A stretch of 64,000 nucleotides of DNA, taken from Algicella marina. GTDB taxonomy: Bacteria > Pseudomonadota > Alphaproteobacteria > Rhodobacterales > Rhodobacteraceae. Both the position numbers and the translations under genes were made by a program. Location of the stretch: positions 1,317,501 through 1,381,500 of the forward strand of contig NZ_CP046620.1 of the NCBI RefSeq assembly GCF_009931615.1. The letters run 5' to 3'. Shown here piece by piece: positions 1-6,362 of the stretch (position 1 is its first letter; every line of letters begins with the position of its first letter). The notes beneath the pieces were generated by a model. It was not told where the DNA came from, searched no databases, and saw only the letters and a program-made list of their open reading frames with translations.

Positions 1-436
1 TCGCCAAACCGAGTTTCACCATCTCTGCCGAAAGGTCACGACCGTCCGGAAGGAAGCACTTGGCCACGGTACGTCCGTAGTCATCCTGCGCAACTATTTC
101 GGCGGCCACCAGATGACCCTTGCATAGCGATACGAGCGCCCATTTGGCCTTGATTCCGTACGGGCGATTTAGCTCGGGTGCGTCGATTCCGAAGAGACGG
201 ATTTGCGGTCTACGGATGGTAATTGTGTCGCCATCAACAACATAGACACGGCCGCGCAGGAGCATTTTCCGACTTTGCGGCTTCGAAGTCCTCGCAGCGA
301 AGGGTCGGTGCCGCGCCTCGGACTCGGTGCGGGGTTTGATTTTGTCAGCATTGCCCGAATTGTCGGCATTTCGGGAGTTGCCGAGGATAGCGGCGATGCT
401 GAACGCTAAAAGAACGAAGAATATGACAAATTCCAA
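1..436 (-). CDS. Membrane-anchored staphylococcal-nuclease-like protein (3' end cut off by window)
   Basis: Reading the minus strand gives an SNase (thermonuclease) fold. The segment VVDGDTITIRR is followed by IRLFGIDAPE and later DDYGRTVAKC. The Arg of IRL, the Glu of APE and the Arg of YGR correspond to the catalytic Arg, Glu, Arg of staphylococcal nuclease. About 20 hydrophobic N-terminal residues suggest a signal anchor, so it probably acts on nucleic acid outside the cytoplasm. No ATG precedes the hydrophobic segment. I chose TTG at 436 because GGGA lies about 8 nt upstream and a TGA stop closes the frame just before. An internal ATG at 265 would give a bare nuclease domain. It continues past base 1 and lies just outside the island. 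Confidence 0.7.
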   Translation of the reverse strand, partial: MEFVIFFVLLAFSIAAILGNSRNADNSGNADKIKPRTESEARHRPFAARTSKPQSRKMLLRGRVYVVDGDTITIRRPQIRLFGIDAPELNRPYGIKAKWALVSLCKGHLVAAEIVAQDDYGRTVAKCFLPDGRDLSAEMVKLGLA

Positions 437-913
437 AAATGACGTCCCGGATGTATATCAATAGAAACTTGTCGCAAAATTGGAGCACAAATTTTGGAAT
501 AAGTCTCTGCCGGCACATTTCGTGAGCCTATCGATTTCTTTTCTACAGAAGGATCAGCTGTTATTGATTTTTTTGGTACGATGAACTGCGGTCTTTGTCT
601 TTTGGAAAAAACCAACATCAGGTAGTACAGGGCCACTGGCGGGAAGCAGGTCCAGCAGCACCCAATTCCACGAGGCTTCGGGGAACCTCTCTGCGTCCTG
701 GTATCTAGAGGAAACGCCAAATTCCGATCGCGGTCGCGGCGGAGTTTTGGCCACCACGCTTGAGGTGGCGGAGAAGGTGTCCGCCGAACTTACTTCCAAA
801 ACGGTCTTCAATGTCCTTTTTTTAAAAGACATCTCTAGCGTCTACGTCTTGCACGTTCCGAACGCATCCCCCATATTCCAGTTTGAAATGGGGGACGGAA
901 TGGAGCCGTAGAT
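437..913. other. Intergenic region left of the integrase, containing an att-like repeat
   Basis: No convincing gene lies here. Two overlapping minus-strand frames (406-720 and 554-832) have no recognisable family, and one runs across the att-like repeat at 766-779. The left part is AT-rich compared with the chromosome. The only clear landmark is the 14-bp copy of the tRNA-Ser 3' end. The 130 bp between that copy and the integrase start would be the natural place for integrase arm-binding sites, but I cannot point to specific ones. Confidence 0.5.
766..779 (+). repeat. Distal attachment site: copy of tRNA-Ser 3' end
   Basis: TGGCGGAGAAGGTG is identical over 14 nt to 6073-6086. The match stops at both edges (G versus T before, T versus G after). 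On the minus strand it reads CACCTTCTCCGCCA, a tRNA 3' end with CCA. No remainder of a tRNA is attached here, as expected for the copy created by integration. Confidence 0.7.
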
Positions 914-2119
914 ATGACCGAGCAGAGAACCAAACCCGCCAAGCACCCGGAAAAGGCGCTCTCAGCGCAGTTCGTTAAATCGGTAGTCGAACCCGGCAAA
1001 TATACTGACGGGCACGGGCTCATTCTCAAGGTGGACAAGTCCGGGGCGAAGCGCTGGATTCAGCGGATTGTCATTCGCGGTAAGCGGTCAGAAATCGGGT
1101 TGGGCTCCACATCCCTTGTAAGCCTCTCAGAAGCGCGTGAAGTGGCGCTGGAGAACCGCAAGATGGCGAGAGCGGGGGGAGACCCGCTTGCCGCCAGACG
1201 GGAAGCTGAGGCGGTTCTGACGTTCGCCGAGGCATCGAAGAAGGTTCACGCCCTTCACCTTCCCTCATGGCGGAATGAAAAGCACGGCGCTCAGTTCCTT
1301 TCGACACTGGAGACCTATGCCTTTCCGCATTTTGGAAAGAGCCGCATTTCTGAGGTAACAACGGCGGACGTGCTTTCTGCGCTCCAGCCAATTTGGCTTG
1401 AGAAGCCGGAAACGGCGCGGCGGGTACGCCAACGCATTGGCACGGTCATGAAATGGGCGATTGCGCAGGGGTGGCGTCAGGACAACCCGGCTGAGGCAAT
1501 CTCCAAGGCGCTCCCCAAGCAGCCTAAGACGCGAGCCCATCGCAAGGCTCTGCCGTATGGCGAGGTGGCGGGCTTTCTGGAAACCCTTAAGGCATCCAAT
1601 GCCGGACCCTCTACTAAGCTGGCACTGGAGATGCTGGTGCTGACGGCATCGCGGTCTGGTGAGGTGCGTCTGGCGGAGTGGTCAGAGGTAGACTTCCAGA
1701 ATGCCGTCTGGACGCGCCCAGCGTCGCGCATGAAGGCCGCTAGAGAGCATCGGGTGCCTCTCTCGCCCCGTGCGCTGGAGGTGCTGCAAGAGGCGCGGAA
1801 TTTGAGCGATGGGCAGGGGCTTATCTTTCCCGGCACTAAGCCCGGCAAACCCCTCTCAGATATGACCCTTTCCAAGCTAGTGAAGGCGCTGGGCTTCGAT
1901 GTGGACGTTCACGGGTTCCGAACAAGCTTCAAGACTTGGGCTCAGGAGCGCACCAATACGGCTGGTGATGTTTCTGAGGCTGCGTTGGCCCATGTCATAA
2001 AGGACAAAGCTGAGGCTGCTTATGCGCGGTCAGACTACTTTGAGAAGCGCGAGAGGCTAATGGCACGCTGGTGTGAATTCACCATGAGGAAAGATACAAA
2101 GATAATCTCTATTGCTTAA
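914..2119 (+). CDS. int: P4-type tyrosine site-specific integrase
   Basis: This 401-residue protein is of usual length for P4-like integrases. An N-terminal DUF4102-type domain occupies about residues 10-95 (LKVDKSGAKRWIQRIVIRGK, then EIGLGS and SLSEARE). A SAM-like core-binding region and the catalytic domain follow. Catalytic residues visible are Arg in LTASRSGEVRLAEW, the HGFR box in DVHGFRTSFKTW, and the nucleophile Tyr in AAYARSDYF followed by the family ending RLMARWCEF. It should catalyse integration and excision between the two tRNA-Ser-derived repeats. ATG at 914 is the first start, 134 bp inside the left repeat. No frameshift or missing catalytic residue is seen, so the island may still be mobile. 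Confidence 0.93.
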   Translation: MTEQRTKPAKHPEKALSAQFVKSVVEPGKYTDGHGLILKVDKSGAKRWIQRIVIRGKRSEIGLGSTSLVSLSEAREVALENRKMARAGGDPLAARREAEAVLTFAEASKKVHALHLPSWRNEKHGAQFLSTLETYAFPHFGKSRISEVTTADVLSALQPIWLEKPETARRVRQRIGTVMKWAIAQGWRQDNPAEAISKALPKQPKTRAHRKALPYGEVAGFLETLKASNAGPSTKLALEMLVLTASRSGEVRLAEWSEVDFQNAVWTRPASRMKAAREHRVPLSPRALEVLQEARNLSDGQGLIFPGTKPGKPLSDMTLSKLVKALGFDVDVHGFRTSFKTWAQERTNTAGDVSEAALAHVIKDKAEAAYARSDYFEKRERLMARWCEFTMRKDTKIISIA

Positions 2120-2324
2120 CCCGACCCTTCTTCAACGCAAACGAGGCTAACTGGGAGAGGGAGGCCCACCAGATTTTGTTGGTCATTCAGGCGTCAACAA
2201 CAAAATATGACGAATGCGTGAAAATACTCGTTGACCCCCTCAGGCTCTTCTCGATGATAGGCGGCATGCATAAGAAGCGAAAAAATGTATGACCGCCACC
2301 ATGGTTGCACCCACAGCAGCGGTC

Positions 2325-2359
2325 GAAGTTGAGAAGGTATTTCGACTCATCTCAACTTC
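2325..2359. promoter_or_regulatory. Inverted repeat, possible operator of the AlpA-like gene
   Basis: GAAGTTGAGA (2325-2334) and TCTCAACTTC (2350-2359) form a perfect 10-bp inverted repeat with a 15-bp spacer. It lies 34 bp before the AlpA-like start codon. That position suits autoregulation or control by a phage-type repressor. No binding protein can be assigned from sequence. Confidence 0.4.
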
Positions 2360-2392
2360 TCTTTCGCACAACAAGAGAAGGACTGACAACCA

Positions 2393-2632
2393 ATGTCTCT
2401 CCCCCAAGACACATTCTCACATGCATATTCCGTCATACGGCGACCTGAGGTAGAGGCCAGAACTGGGCTTTCCCGTTCTAGTATCTACGCAAAACTTGAC
2501 CCGAAGAGCCGGTACCACGACCCAGACTTCCCTAGGCCCGTCCGAATAGGAGTCAGATCCGTGGCTTGGTCTGAGCGGGAAATCGCCGAGTGGCTTGTCA
2601 GCCGAACCATCGCGAACCGCGACGCGCGATAA
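2393..2632 (+). CDS. AlpA-family transcriptional regulator / excisionase-like protein
   Basis: This 79-residue protein has the AlpA layout. A MerR-like helix-turn-helix starts with RRPEVEARTGLSRSSIYAKL, is followed by the conserved FPRPVRIGVRSVAWSEREIAEWL block, and ends in a short basic tail. AlpA proteins of P4-like and CP4-57-like elements activate the integrase or act as recombination directionality factors. Placed 273 bp after the integrase, it probably does the same here. ATG at 2393 follows a weak purine-rich stretch (AAGAGAAGGA). A GC hairpin follows its stop codon. Confidence 0.85.
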   Translation: MSLPQDTFSHAYSVIRRPEVEARTGLSRSSIYAKLDPKSRYHDPDFPRPVRIGVRSVAWSEREIAEWLVSRTIANRDAR

Positions 2633-2639
2633 AAAAACA

Positions 2640-2667
2640 CCCGCCTAGTCAATCGACTGAGTGCGGG
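2640..2667 (+). terminator. Stem-loop after the AlpA-like gene
   Basis: CCCGC (2640-2644) pairs with GCGGG (2663-2667), and an inner AGTC/GACT stem closes an AATC loop. It starts 8 nt after the stop codon. No T-run follows, so it may be an attenuator or pause hairpin rather than a strong terminator. Confidence 0.3.
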
Positions 2668-2728
2668 CGAAGGGCCTTGAACAATCTCCTTCTAGCACCG
2701 CACCAGTCCCCCATCAAGGGAGACGAAC

Positions 2729-3022
2729 GTGAAGATTCACGTAACATACCTTTGCGGCCTAGAGGTCCGCACAATCCAACTGAAGGCCCGTCAGGGGTGG
2801 ACACTCTATCAACTTACTAAAGCTGGTCGGAGGGGCATTACCAGTCTAGAGCGCCCAGCGCTGCGCTTGGCGGCCTATGTCCACAATCTGCGCAAGCGCG
2901 GCTTTACCATTGAAACGGAAATGGAGCAGCACGGCGGAGCATACAAGGGCCGACACGCTCGTTATCGACTCTTGACCCAGATCCTTGCGGTTCAAATCCT
3001 GAGCGAAGGAGGCACGAAATGA
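2729..3022 (+). CDS. Small winged-helix (HTH_39-like) island protein
   Basis: This 97-residue protein has the pattern of the short winged-helix proteins found in alphaproteobacterial islands: GWTLYQLTKAGRRGIT, then ERPALRLAAYVHNLRKRGF, then a wing HARYRL. This resembles the helix-turn-helix family HTH_39; the assignment is from memory. It is probably DNA-binding, in control of the island or as a helper of the putative initiator. The stop overlaps the next start (ATGA at 3019), so the three small genes here are probably translationally coupled. Another frame at 2590-2820 overlaps it and looks non-coding. Confidence 0.65.
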   Translation: MKIHVTYLCGLEVRTIQLKARQGWTLYQLTKAGRRGITSLERPALRLAAYVHNLRKRGFTIETEMEQHGGAYKGRHARYRLLTQILAVQILSEGGTK

Positions 3023-3147
3023 GCGGCAAGCCTCCGAAGAAGCCAGACCCACAGCAGAGACGTGTCCACTATCGACACGGCGTCACCAACCCCTCAACAG
3101 CAGCGACAATCGCGTTGCTCGCATTCGGGGGGACGGTCGATGACTAA
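3019..3147 (+). CDS. Very small coupled island ORF (42 aa), unknown function
   Basis: ATG at 3019 overlaps the stop of the preceding gene. The frame ends at 3147, overlapping the ATG (3140) of the next gene. The product begins MSGKPPKKPDPQQRRVHYRH, a basic, proline-rich stretch, and ends with a short hydrophobic run TAATIALLAFGG. The stop-start overlaps at both ends are the main argument for a real gene. No family is recognised. It could also be only a translational bridge between its neighbours. Confidence 0.45.
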   Translation: MSGKPPKKPDPQQRRVHYRHGVTNPSTAATIALLAFGGTVDD

Positions 3148-3580
3148 GATGCGCAACAAAGGGATGGAGGGGCAATACGCCCCTCTCTCCTACGCCCTTC
3201 TGAAATCGCCAGCGTGGCGCTCTCTTTCCGGCAACGCAGTGCGCCTCTTTCTGGAGTTGCATACCCGCTACCACGGCACCAACAACGGCTCTGTCCGCCT
3301 TTCATTCGAGGAGGCAAGCAAGGCGCTGGGCATCGGTAAGGCGACGGTTCAGCGGGCGTTCAAGGAACTCCAGGCCAAAGGCTTCCTCGTTCTGGTGAAT
3401 GAAGGGAACTGGTACAATAGACGCGCTCATGAGTGGCGCATCACCTACAAGCCGGGGAACGAAGGCGGCAGACGTCAGACGCCTACCAACGACTGGAGGC
3501 GTTGGCAGCCATCGAAAAAAACATATCGCGGTTCCAGATCGGAACGTGACGCCCCTTCTGTGGTTCCGCCTCAGAACTGA
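3140..3580 (+). CDS. Winged-helix protein, possible replication initiator of the island
   Basis: This 146-residue protein has an N-terminal region YAPLSYALLKSPAWRSLSG followed by VRLFLELHTRYHGTNNGSVRLS and a helix-turn-helix EEASKALGIGKATVQRAFKELQAKGFL. That layout is common in small plasmid, phage and island proteins thought to act in replication. I chose ATG 3140, coupled to the upstream gene, over an upstream GTG/ATG at 3062. The C-terminal tail overlaps GGTTCC-N6-GAAC repeats, recalling lambda O, where origin iterons lie inside the initiator gene. The frame stays open after the TGA at 3578 as far as TAG at 3656, and the repeat-encoded G-x-RSE recurs there in frame, so the tail may be truncated. 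The initiator role is inference. Confidence 0.6.
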   Translation: MTKMRNKGMEGQYAPLSYALLKSPAWRSLSGNAVRLFLELHTRYHGTNNGSVRLSFEEASKALGIGKATVQRAFKELQAKGFLVLVNEGNWYNRRAHEWRITYKPGNEGGRRQTPTNDWRRWQPSKKTYRGSRSERDAPSVVPPQN

Positions 3581-3653
3581 ATGCCCTTGCTTGGTTCCGT
3601 ATTGAAACCCGTCAGGGGCGATTTTCGGATGCCGTTCGGTCCCAGATCGGAAC
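3530..3653. repeat. Four iteron-like repeats GGTTCC-N6-GAAC (candidate origin)
   Basis: GGTTCCAGATCGGAAC (3530-3545), GGTTCCGCCTCAGAAC (3562-3577), GGTTCCGTATTGAAAC (3593-3608) and GGTCCCAGATCGGAAC (3638-3653) share a 16-bp partly palindromic pattern. Start-to-start spacing is 32, 31 and 45 bp. They cover the 3' end of the putative initiator gene, and one copy is in a different codon phase, so the similarity is not simply a repeated peptide. An A+T-richer stretch follows at about 3738-3770. Confidence 0.45.
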
Positions 3654-3658
3654 ACTAG

Positions 3659-4276
3659 TAATAAGCCACTCCCCTCTATACCCGGAGGGGGGAGGTAGAC
3701 TAAAGGGACGTCAACCTGCCTATCAGGGAGGACGCGCAATCAATCAAAGGTCAAAAAAGTTTCGTTAGTCTGGAGCGTCCGCTGAATGAAAACTGAGGGG
3801 TGAGGCTTTTTGCACTGGTTTGCGGCGAACGCTAGCAGCACCCTCACTCCGTTCTGGAAGTGCCCATGGGTTAGGTACACTCCGTTTTTCTCTGCTTCTG
3901 GCCTCAAGGCTTTCGTGCTCAGTGTCTTTAGCGACGGACGTGGTCAGCCTTCAACTCGGTCACCCTTATGTGTGGTTTGCGACGCCAATGGTCGCCTGTT
4001 GTGTCGTCCCTGACCTGCTCCTGAATCCCTTGCTAAGACAGGCGCACTTCGCGTCACCTAACGATTCCCTGTCCTCTCGACATTAGGGGAATCCTCAGTG
4101 CCAGTTCCGGTTGCATCACACGCCCTTCTCATTCAGGAACTTATATCAAGCGTCCTATGGAAATGCTCCTTTCTCGTGCTTGCAATCGATTGCAACGTGG
4201 GCATCGGAGGGCTCATTTTCAAGCTTTCCAGCACAGTCTCCGCCGAAGTGGGCAAGCAAGTCGCGCGTTAGTTTGC
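3659..4276. other. Long island stretch without a recognisable gene
   Basis: About 620 bp separate the candidate origin from the next promoter. Open frames at 3810-4086 (plus strand) are short, overlapping and low in complexity, with no family features. A C-rich/G-rich inverted stretch lies near 3665-3695, an A-rich tract near 3738-3760 and a perfect palindrome at 4180-4195. It may contain the rest of an origin, an RNA gene or decayed sequence. I see nothing firmer. Confidence 0.4.
4180..4195. promoter_or_regulatory. Perfect 16-bp palindrome, possible operator
   Basis: TTGCAATCGATTGCAA equals its own reverse complement. It lies 80 bp upstream of the -35 box of the next promoter, in an otherwise gene-free stretch. 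A dimeric DNA-binding protein or a resolution site would fit. No family-specific consensus is recognised. Confidence 0.4.
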
Positions 4277-4305
4277 TTGGCACCGGCTGCGCATTGCGGT
4301 ATTAT
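4277..4305 (+). promoter_or_regulatory. Sigma70-type promoter
   Basis: TTGGCA (4277-4282), a 17-bp spacer and TATTAT (4300-4305) match the housekeeping consensus at 4/6 and 5/6 with ideal spacing. Transcription would start near 4312 and give a leader of about 27 nt before the ATG at 4339. It is the clearest promoter inside the island. Confidence 0.65.
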
Positions 4306-4338
4306 AGAACCCCAATTACGTAGGTGCGTGGGACTACC

Positions 4339-4845
4339 ATGACTGCCAGAGACATTGAGAAAAAGGCTGTTAGCCTTCCCGCATTCGAGAAGAATGCCGA
4401 AGGCGCTCTTAGCGTTAACCTGCCGTGCGAGAAAGGAATGTTCGCACTCTACGGCATCGAGACACCGGAGGCGCTGGAGGGACTACTGCATTCTGGCGTC
4501 AATGCGCTGGGCGAAGGTAAGCCCGAACGGTATGCATTCATACCTTCCCTCATGGCCGAATTGAAGCCGCGCGACGTTGCAGAGGCGATGCTGATAACCC
4601 AGATGGGCGCGACGCATCTTGTGTTGGCGGACCTGAGCCGCCGCATCTGGAGCGCCGGAAATGCCCAGATGCGCGAGGCACTGGAGCGTTCGATGACCCG
4701 TCTGAGTCGAACCTACATGAGCCAGATGGAAGCTCTCAAAAAGTACCGCGCGAAGGCTCAACAGATCGTCAGGGTGGAGCGTGTGACTGTCGAGAATGGC
4801 GGTCGGGCCATTGTAGGCGCTGTAAGCGCCAAGGGGGAGGGTTAG
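4339..4845 (+). CDS. Conserved island protein of unknown function (first of a pair)
   Basis: This 168-residue, mostly helical protein has MFALYGIETPEALEGLLHSG near the N-terminus, a central AMLITQMGATHLVLADLSRR helix, and a tail VRVERVTVENGGRAIVGAV. I remember the tail motif from hypothetical proteins that precede HGG-type small proteins in alphaproteobacterial islands, but no function is known to me. ATG at 4339 was preferred over GTG at 4324 because it suits the leader from the promoter at 4277-4305. It is followed after 2 nt by the next gene, so the two form an operon. A packaging or terminase-small-subunit role is conceivable but not shown. Confidence 0.6.
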   Translation: MTARDIEKKAVSLPAFEKNAEGALSVNLPCEKGMFALYGIETPEALEGLLHSGVNALGEGKPERYAFIPSLMAELKPRDVAEAMLITQMGATHLVLADLSRRIWSAGNAQMREALERSMTRLSRTYMSQMEALKKYRAKAQQIVRVERVTVENGGRAIVGAVSAKGEG

Positions 4846-4847
4846 AG

Positions 4848-5102
4848 GTGAAAACCGACGCTAACCCCATGCACCCCGCCCAGCGCCTCCAGAAAGCGCC
4901 CAGATGCACGGCGCATTCCAAGCGAACGGGGAAGCCCTGCCGGTCTCCAGCGGTCAGAGGGTGGCGCGTCTGCCGTATGCACGGGGCAGGAGGCGGAGCG
5001 CCATGTGGCGTGAATCATCCAGCGTTTACACACGGCAAATACGCGCGTGAGTTTTTAGAGTTTCTCAGGCTGGCACGGACAATTGAAAAGTGGAGACCTT
5101 AG
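4848..5102 (+). CDS. Small Cys/His-containing island protein (HGG-type), unknown function
   Basis: This 84-residue basic protein starts at GTG 4848, preceded by a strong GGGGGAGGG purine stretch. It contains RCTAHSKRTGKPCRSPAVRG, then VCRMHGAGGGAPCGVNH and HGKYA. The Cys...Cys...Cys-x-x-His spacing looks like a small zinc-binding or nucleic-acid-binding module. Related proteins (C-x-A-x-T-K-x-G-x-P-C...MHGG) recur in phages and islands of Alphaproteobacteria, often after a partner like the one here. It follows that partner by 2 nt and faces the convergent GNAT gene. Confidence 0.6.
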   Translation: MKTDANPMHPAQRLQKAPRCTAHSKRTGKPCRSPAVRGWRVCRMHGAGGGAPCGVNHPAFTHGKYAREFLEFLRLARTIEKWRP

Positions 5103-5112
5103 GAGCTATGTG

Positions 5113-5643
5113 TCAGGTCTTCTTCAAATCGAAGAACATGACGGGTTCATTGCGCTGGATGTTTGCAGGTGTATCTATGAGCCGAAATCCGCACTTCTCG
5201 TAGAACTCCACAGACGGTTTTTTTGCGTCAACGACAACAAATCGACAGCCAGCGGCTTTGGCAATGTGCCGTGCGCGACCTACTGAAAAATCGACTAAAT
5301 TTCTGCCTAATCCGCAGCCGCGATACCGTCTGTCTATGGCCAGACGCGCCAATTTTAAGGCAGGATACTGTTTGTGAGTGAACTGTGCGCCGTCTAATTC
5401 GTTCTCATCTAGCTCATGAACAATTTCGCCGCAGACCAAGGTTACGTAGGCAATGACAACATCTTGATTGTCTTTTCTAATCACATATGTCTTGGCGAGA
5501 TACTGTTCTTGATACTTCTTTGCATGGTTTTTTAGGAATGTCTTGAGGGGAATGTATATCTCGCACCCCATAGAAATAGACCCGACTTTGTCGCCGGGTC
5601 TAAGCTCTCTTAGTTCATATTCTGTGTCGTCGTCAGCTGGCAA
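5113..5643 (-). CDS. GNAT-family N-acetyltransferase, probable toxin of a toxin-antitoxin pair
   Basis: This 176-residue protein carries the GNAT core. KLARLAIDRRYRGCGLGRNL has the R-x-x-G-x-G acetyl-CoA loop, and SVEFYEKCGFRLID is the typical C-terminal signature. Length and context match TacT/AtaT-like toxins, which acetylate the amino group of charged tRNAs to stop translation. Its ATG overlaps the last 11 nt of a 68-residue upstream gene, the usual antitoxin-toxin coupling. It sits at the tRNA-side edge of the island, where it could stabilise the element by addiction. An ordinary acetyltransferase remains possible. Confidence 0.75.
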   Translation of the reverse strand: MPADDDTEYELRELRPGDKVGSISMGCEIYIPLKTFLKNHAKKYQEQYLAKTYVIRKDNQDVVIAYVTLVCGEIVHELDENELDGAQFTHKQYPALKLARLAIDRRYRGCGLGRNLVDFSVGRARHIAKAAGCRFVVVDAKKPSVEFYEKCGFRLIDTPANIQRNEPVMFFDLKKT

Positions 5644-5839
5644 CTAACTTCTTCGCCCGCCGACGCAGTTTGAAGGTCACTTTGCCCTCTGACTGAAATT
5701 CTTCGTTCATTGCCGAACCACGCTCAACAGTAGTCTTTGCTACATCCTTTGCGCGGCCATAGGTTACCTGCCGAGCAAATTTTGCTGCATCGTCCTTTGT
5801 AAGCGTAACACGGCCAAACGCATGCGACTTAATGGCCAT
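5633..5839 (-). CDS. Probable antitoxin of the GNAT toxin
   Basis: This 68-residue basic protein begins MAIKSHAFGRVTLTKDDAAK, continues FARQVTYGRAKD and ends RRRAKKLVAS. It precedes and overlaps the GNAT gene by 11 nt. A very strong AAGGAGGGTGA ribosome binding site lies before the ATG, as expected if antitoxin must exceed toxin. I recall similar small proteins paired with acetyltransferases in Alphaproteobacteria but cannot name a Pfam family. No classical ribbon-helix-helix motif is obvious. Confidence 0.6.
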   Translation of the reverse strand: MAIKSHAFGRVTLTKDDAAKFARQVTYGRAKDVAKTTVERGSAMNEEFQSEGKVTFKLRRRAKKLVAS

Positions 5840-6072
5840 GATTCACCCTCCTTGGTTTTCTCCAATATGGTTCAATAGCTACGTGGCCACAAGATGGCCG
5901 TACTCAAAAATCGTTTAGGTGACATTAATCAAACGCACTACGCTGATAAAAATGTTCCGCAAAAAAACCGGAAAATTCGCCGCTTCGCCAGCGGATTGAT
6001 GGTCAAAATGGGGGGCGGAAAGCTGACGGAAATCAAATTTCCCTTAACTATCAAAGCTTTATTGGGTGATTT

Positions 6073-6086
6073 TGGCGGAGAAGGTG
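6073..6086 (+). repeat. Proximal attachment site inside tRNA-Ser 3' end
   Basis: TGGCGGAGAAGGTG overlaps the last 14 nt of the tRNA gene and is identical to 766-779. Integration within the 3' end of tRNA genes is the normal habit of P4-type integrases. Confidence 0.7.
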
Positions 6087-6162
6087 GGATTCGAACCCAC
6101 GGAAGGCTTGCACCTTCAACGGTTTTCAAGACCGCCGCATTCGACCACTCTGCCACTTCTCC
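6073..6162 (-). tRNA. tRNA-Ser (anticodon TGA)
   Basis: The 90-nt minus-strand gene has acceptor GGAGAAG pairing with CTTCTCC, a long variable arm typical of serine tRNA, anticodon loop CTTGAAA (TGA), T-arm GGTTCGAATCC and an encoded GCCA end. Its last 14 nt are repeated at 766-779, making it the integration target of the island. The gene remains intact because the element restores the 3' end. Confidence 0.95.
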
Positions 6163-6362
6163 GTCCGACTGTCTTTGCCAAGCCGGAGCGCGAATGTCCA
6201 TAATGCATTTCGCAACCGCGTGGGCTTTCCTTTCATATGCAAAACGACTAAACTCGGTATAGGAAAGCGGTGACAAGACCGTATATAGGCGGAGCAGCAT
6301 TCGTGACCGGATTGACCCAAGGCATTGAGACGGGTCGGCGCGGATACAATCAGGGGGCATTC

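Larger units (their letters stand above)
766..6086. mobile_element. Small integrative island (about 5.3 kb) inserted in a tRNA-Ser gene
   Basis: The boundaries are two direct copies of TGGCGGAGAAGGTG, at 766-779 and 6073-6086. The right copy is exactly the last 14 nt of tRNA-Ser, including CCA, read on the other strand. A P4-type tyrosine integrase lies 134 bp inside the left copy. The content is typical of a minimal integrative or satellite element: integrase, AlpA-like factor, small helix-turn-helix genes, a possible replication initiator with iterons, two unknown genes and a toxin-antitoxin pair. No capsid, tail, portal, relaxase or conjugation gene is present, so it would depend on a helper for transfer. 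The integrase sits at the end away from the tRNA, which is less common. Extent is inferred from the repeat. Confidence 0.7.

Noticed and set aside
554-832. Minus-strand 92-aa frame across the distal att copy
   Set aside because: No family features or clear ribosome site, and it overlaps another equally long frame. The att repeat explains part of its sequence.
3810-4086. Overlapping plus-strand frames of 67 and 88 aa in the island
   Set aside because: Two frames compete over the same bases, composition is not protein-like and no family is recognisable.
5894-6262. Plus-strand 122-aa frame over tRNA-Ser
   Set aside because: It runs straight through the tRNA gene and contains the familiar false peptide GGEGGIRTHGRLAP, which arises from translating tRNA-Ser.
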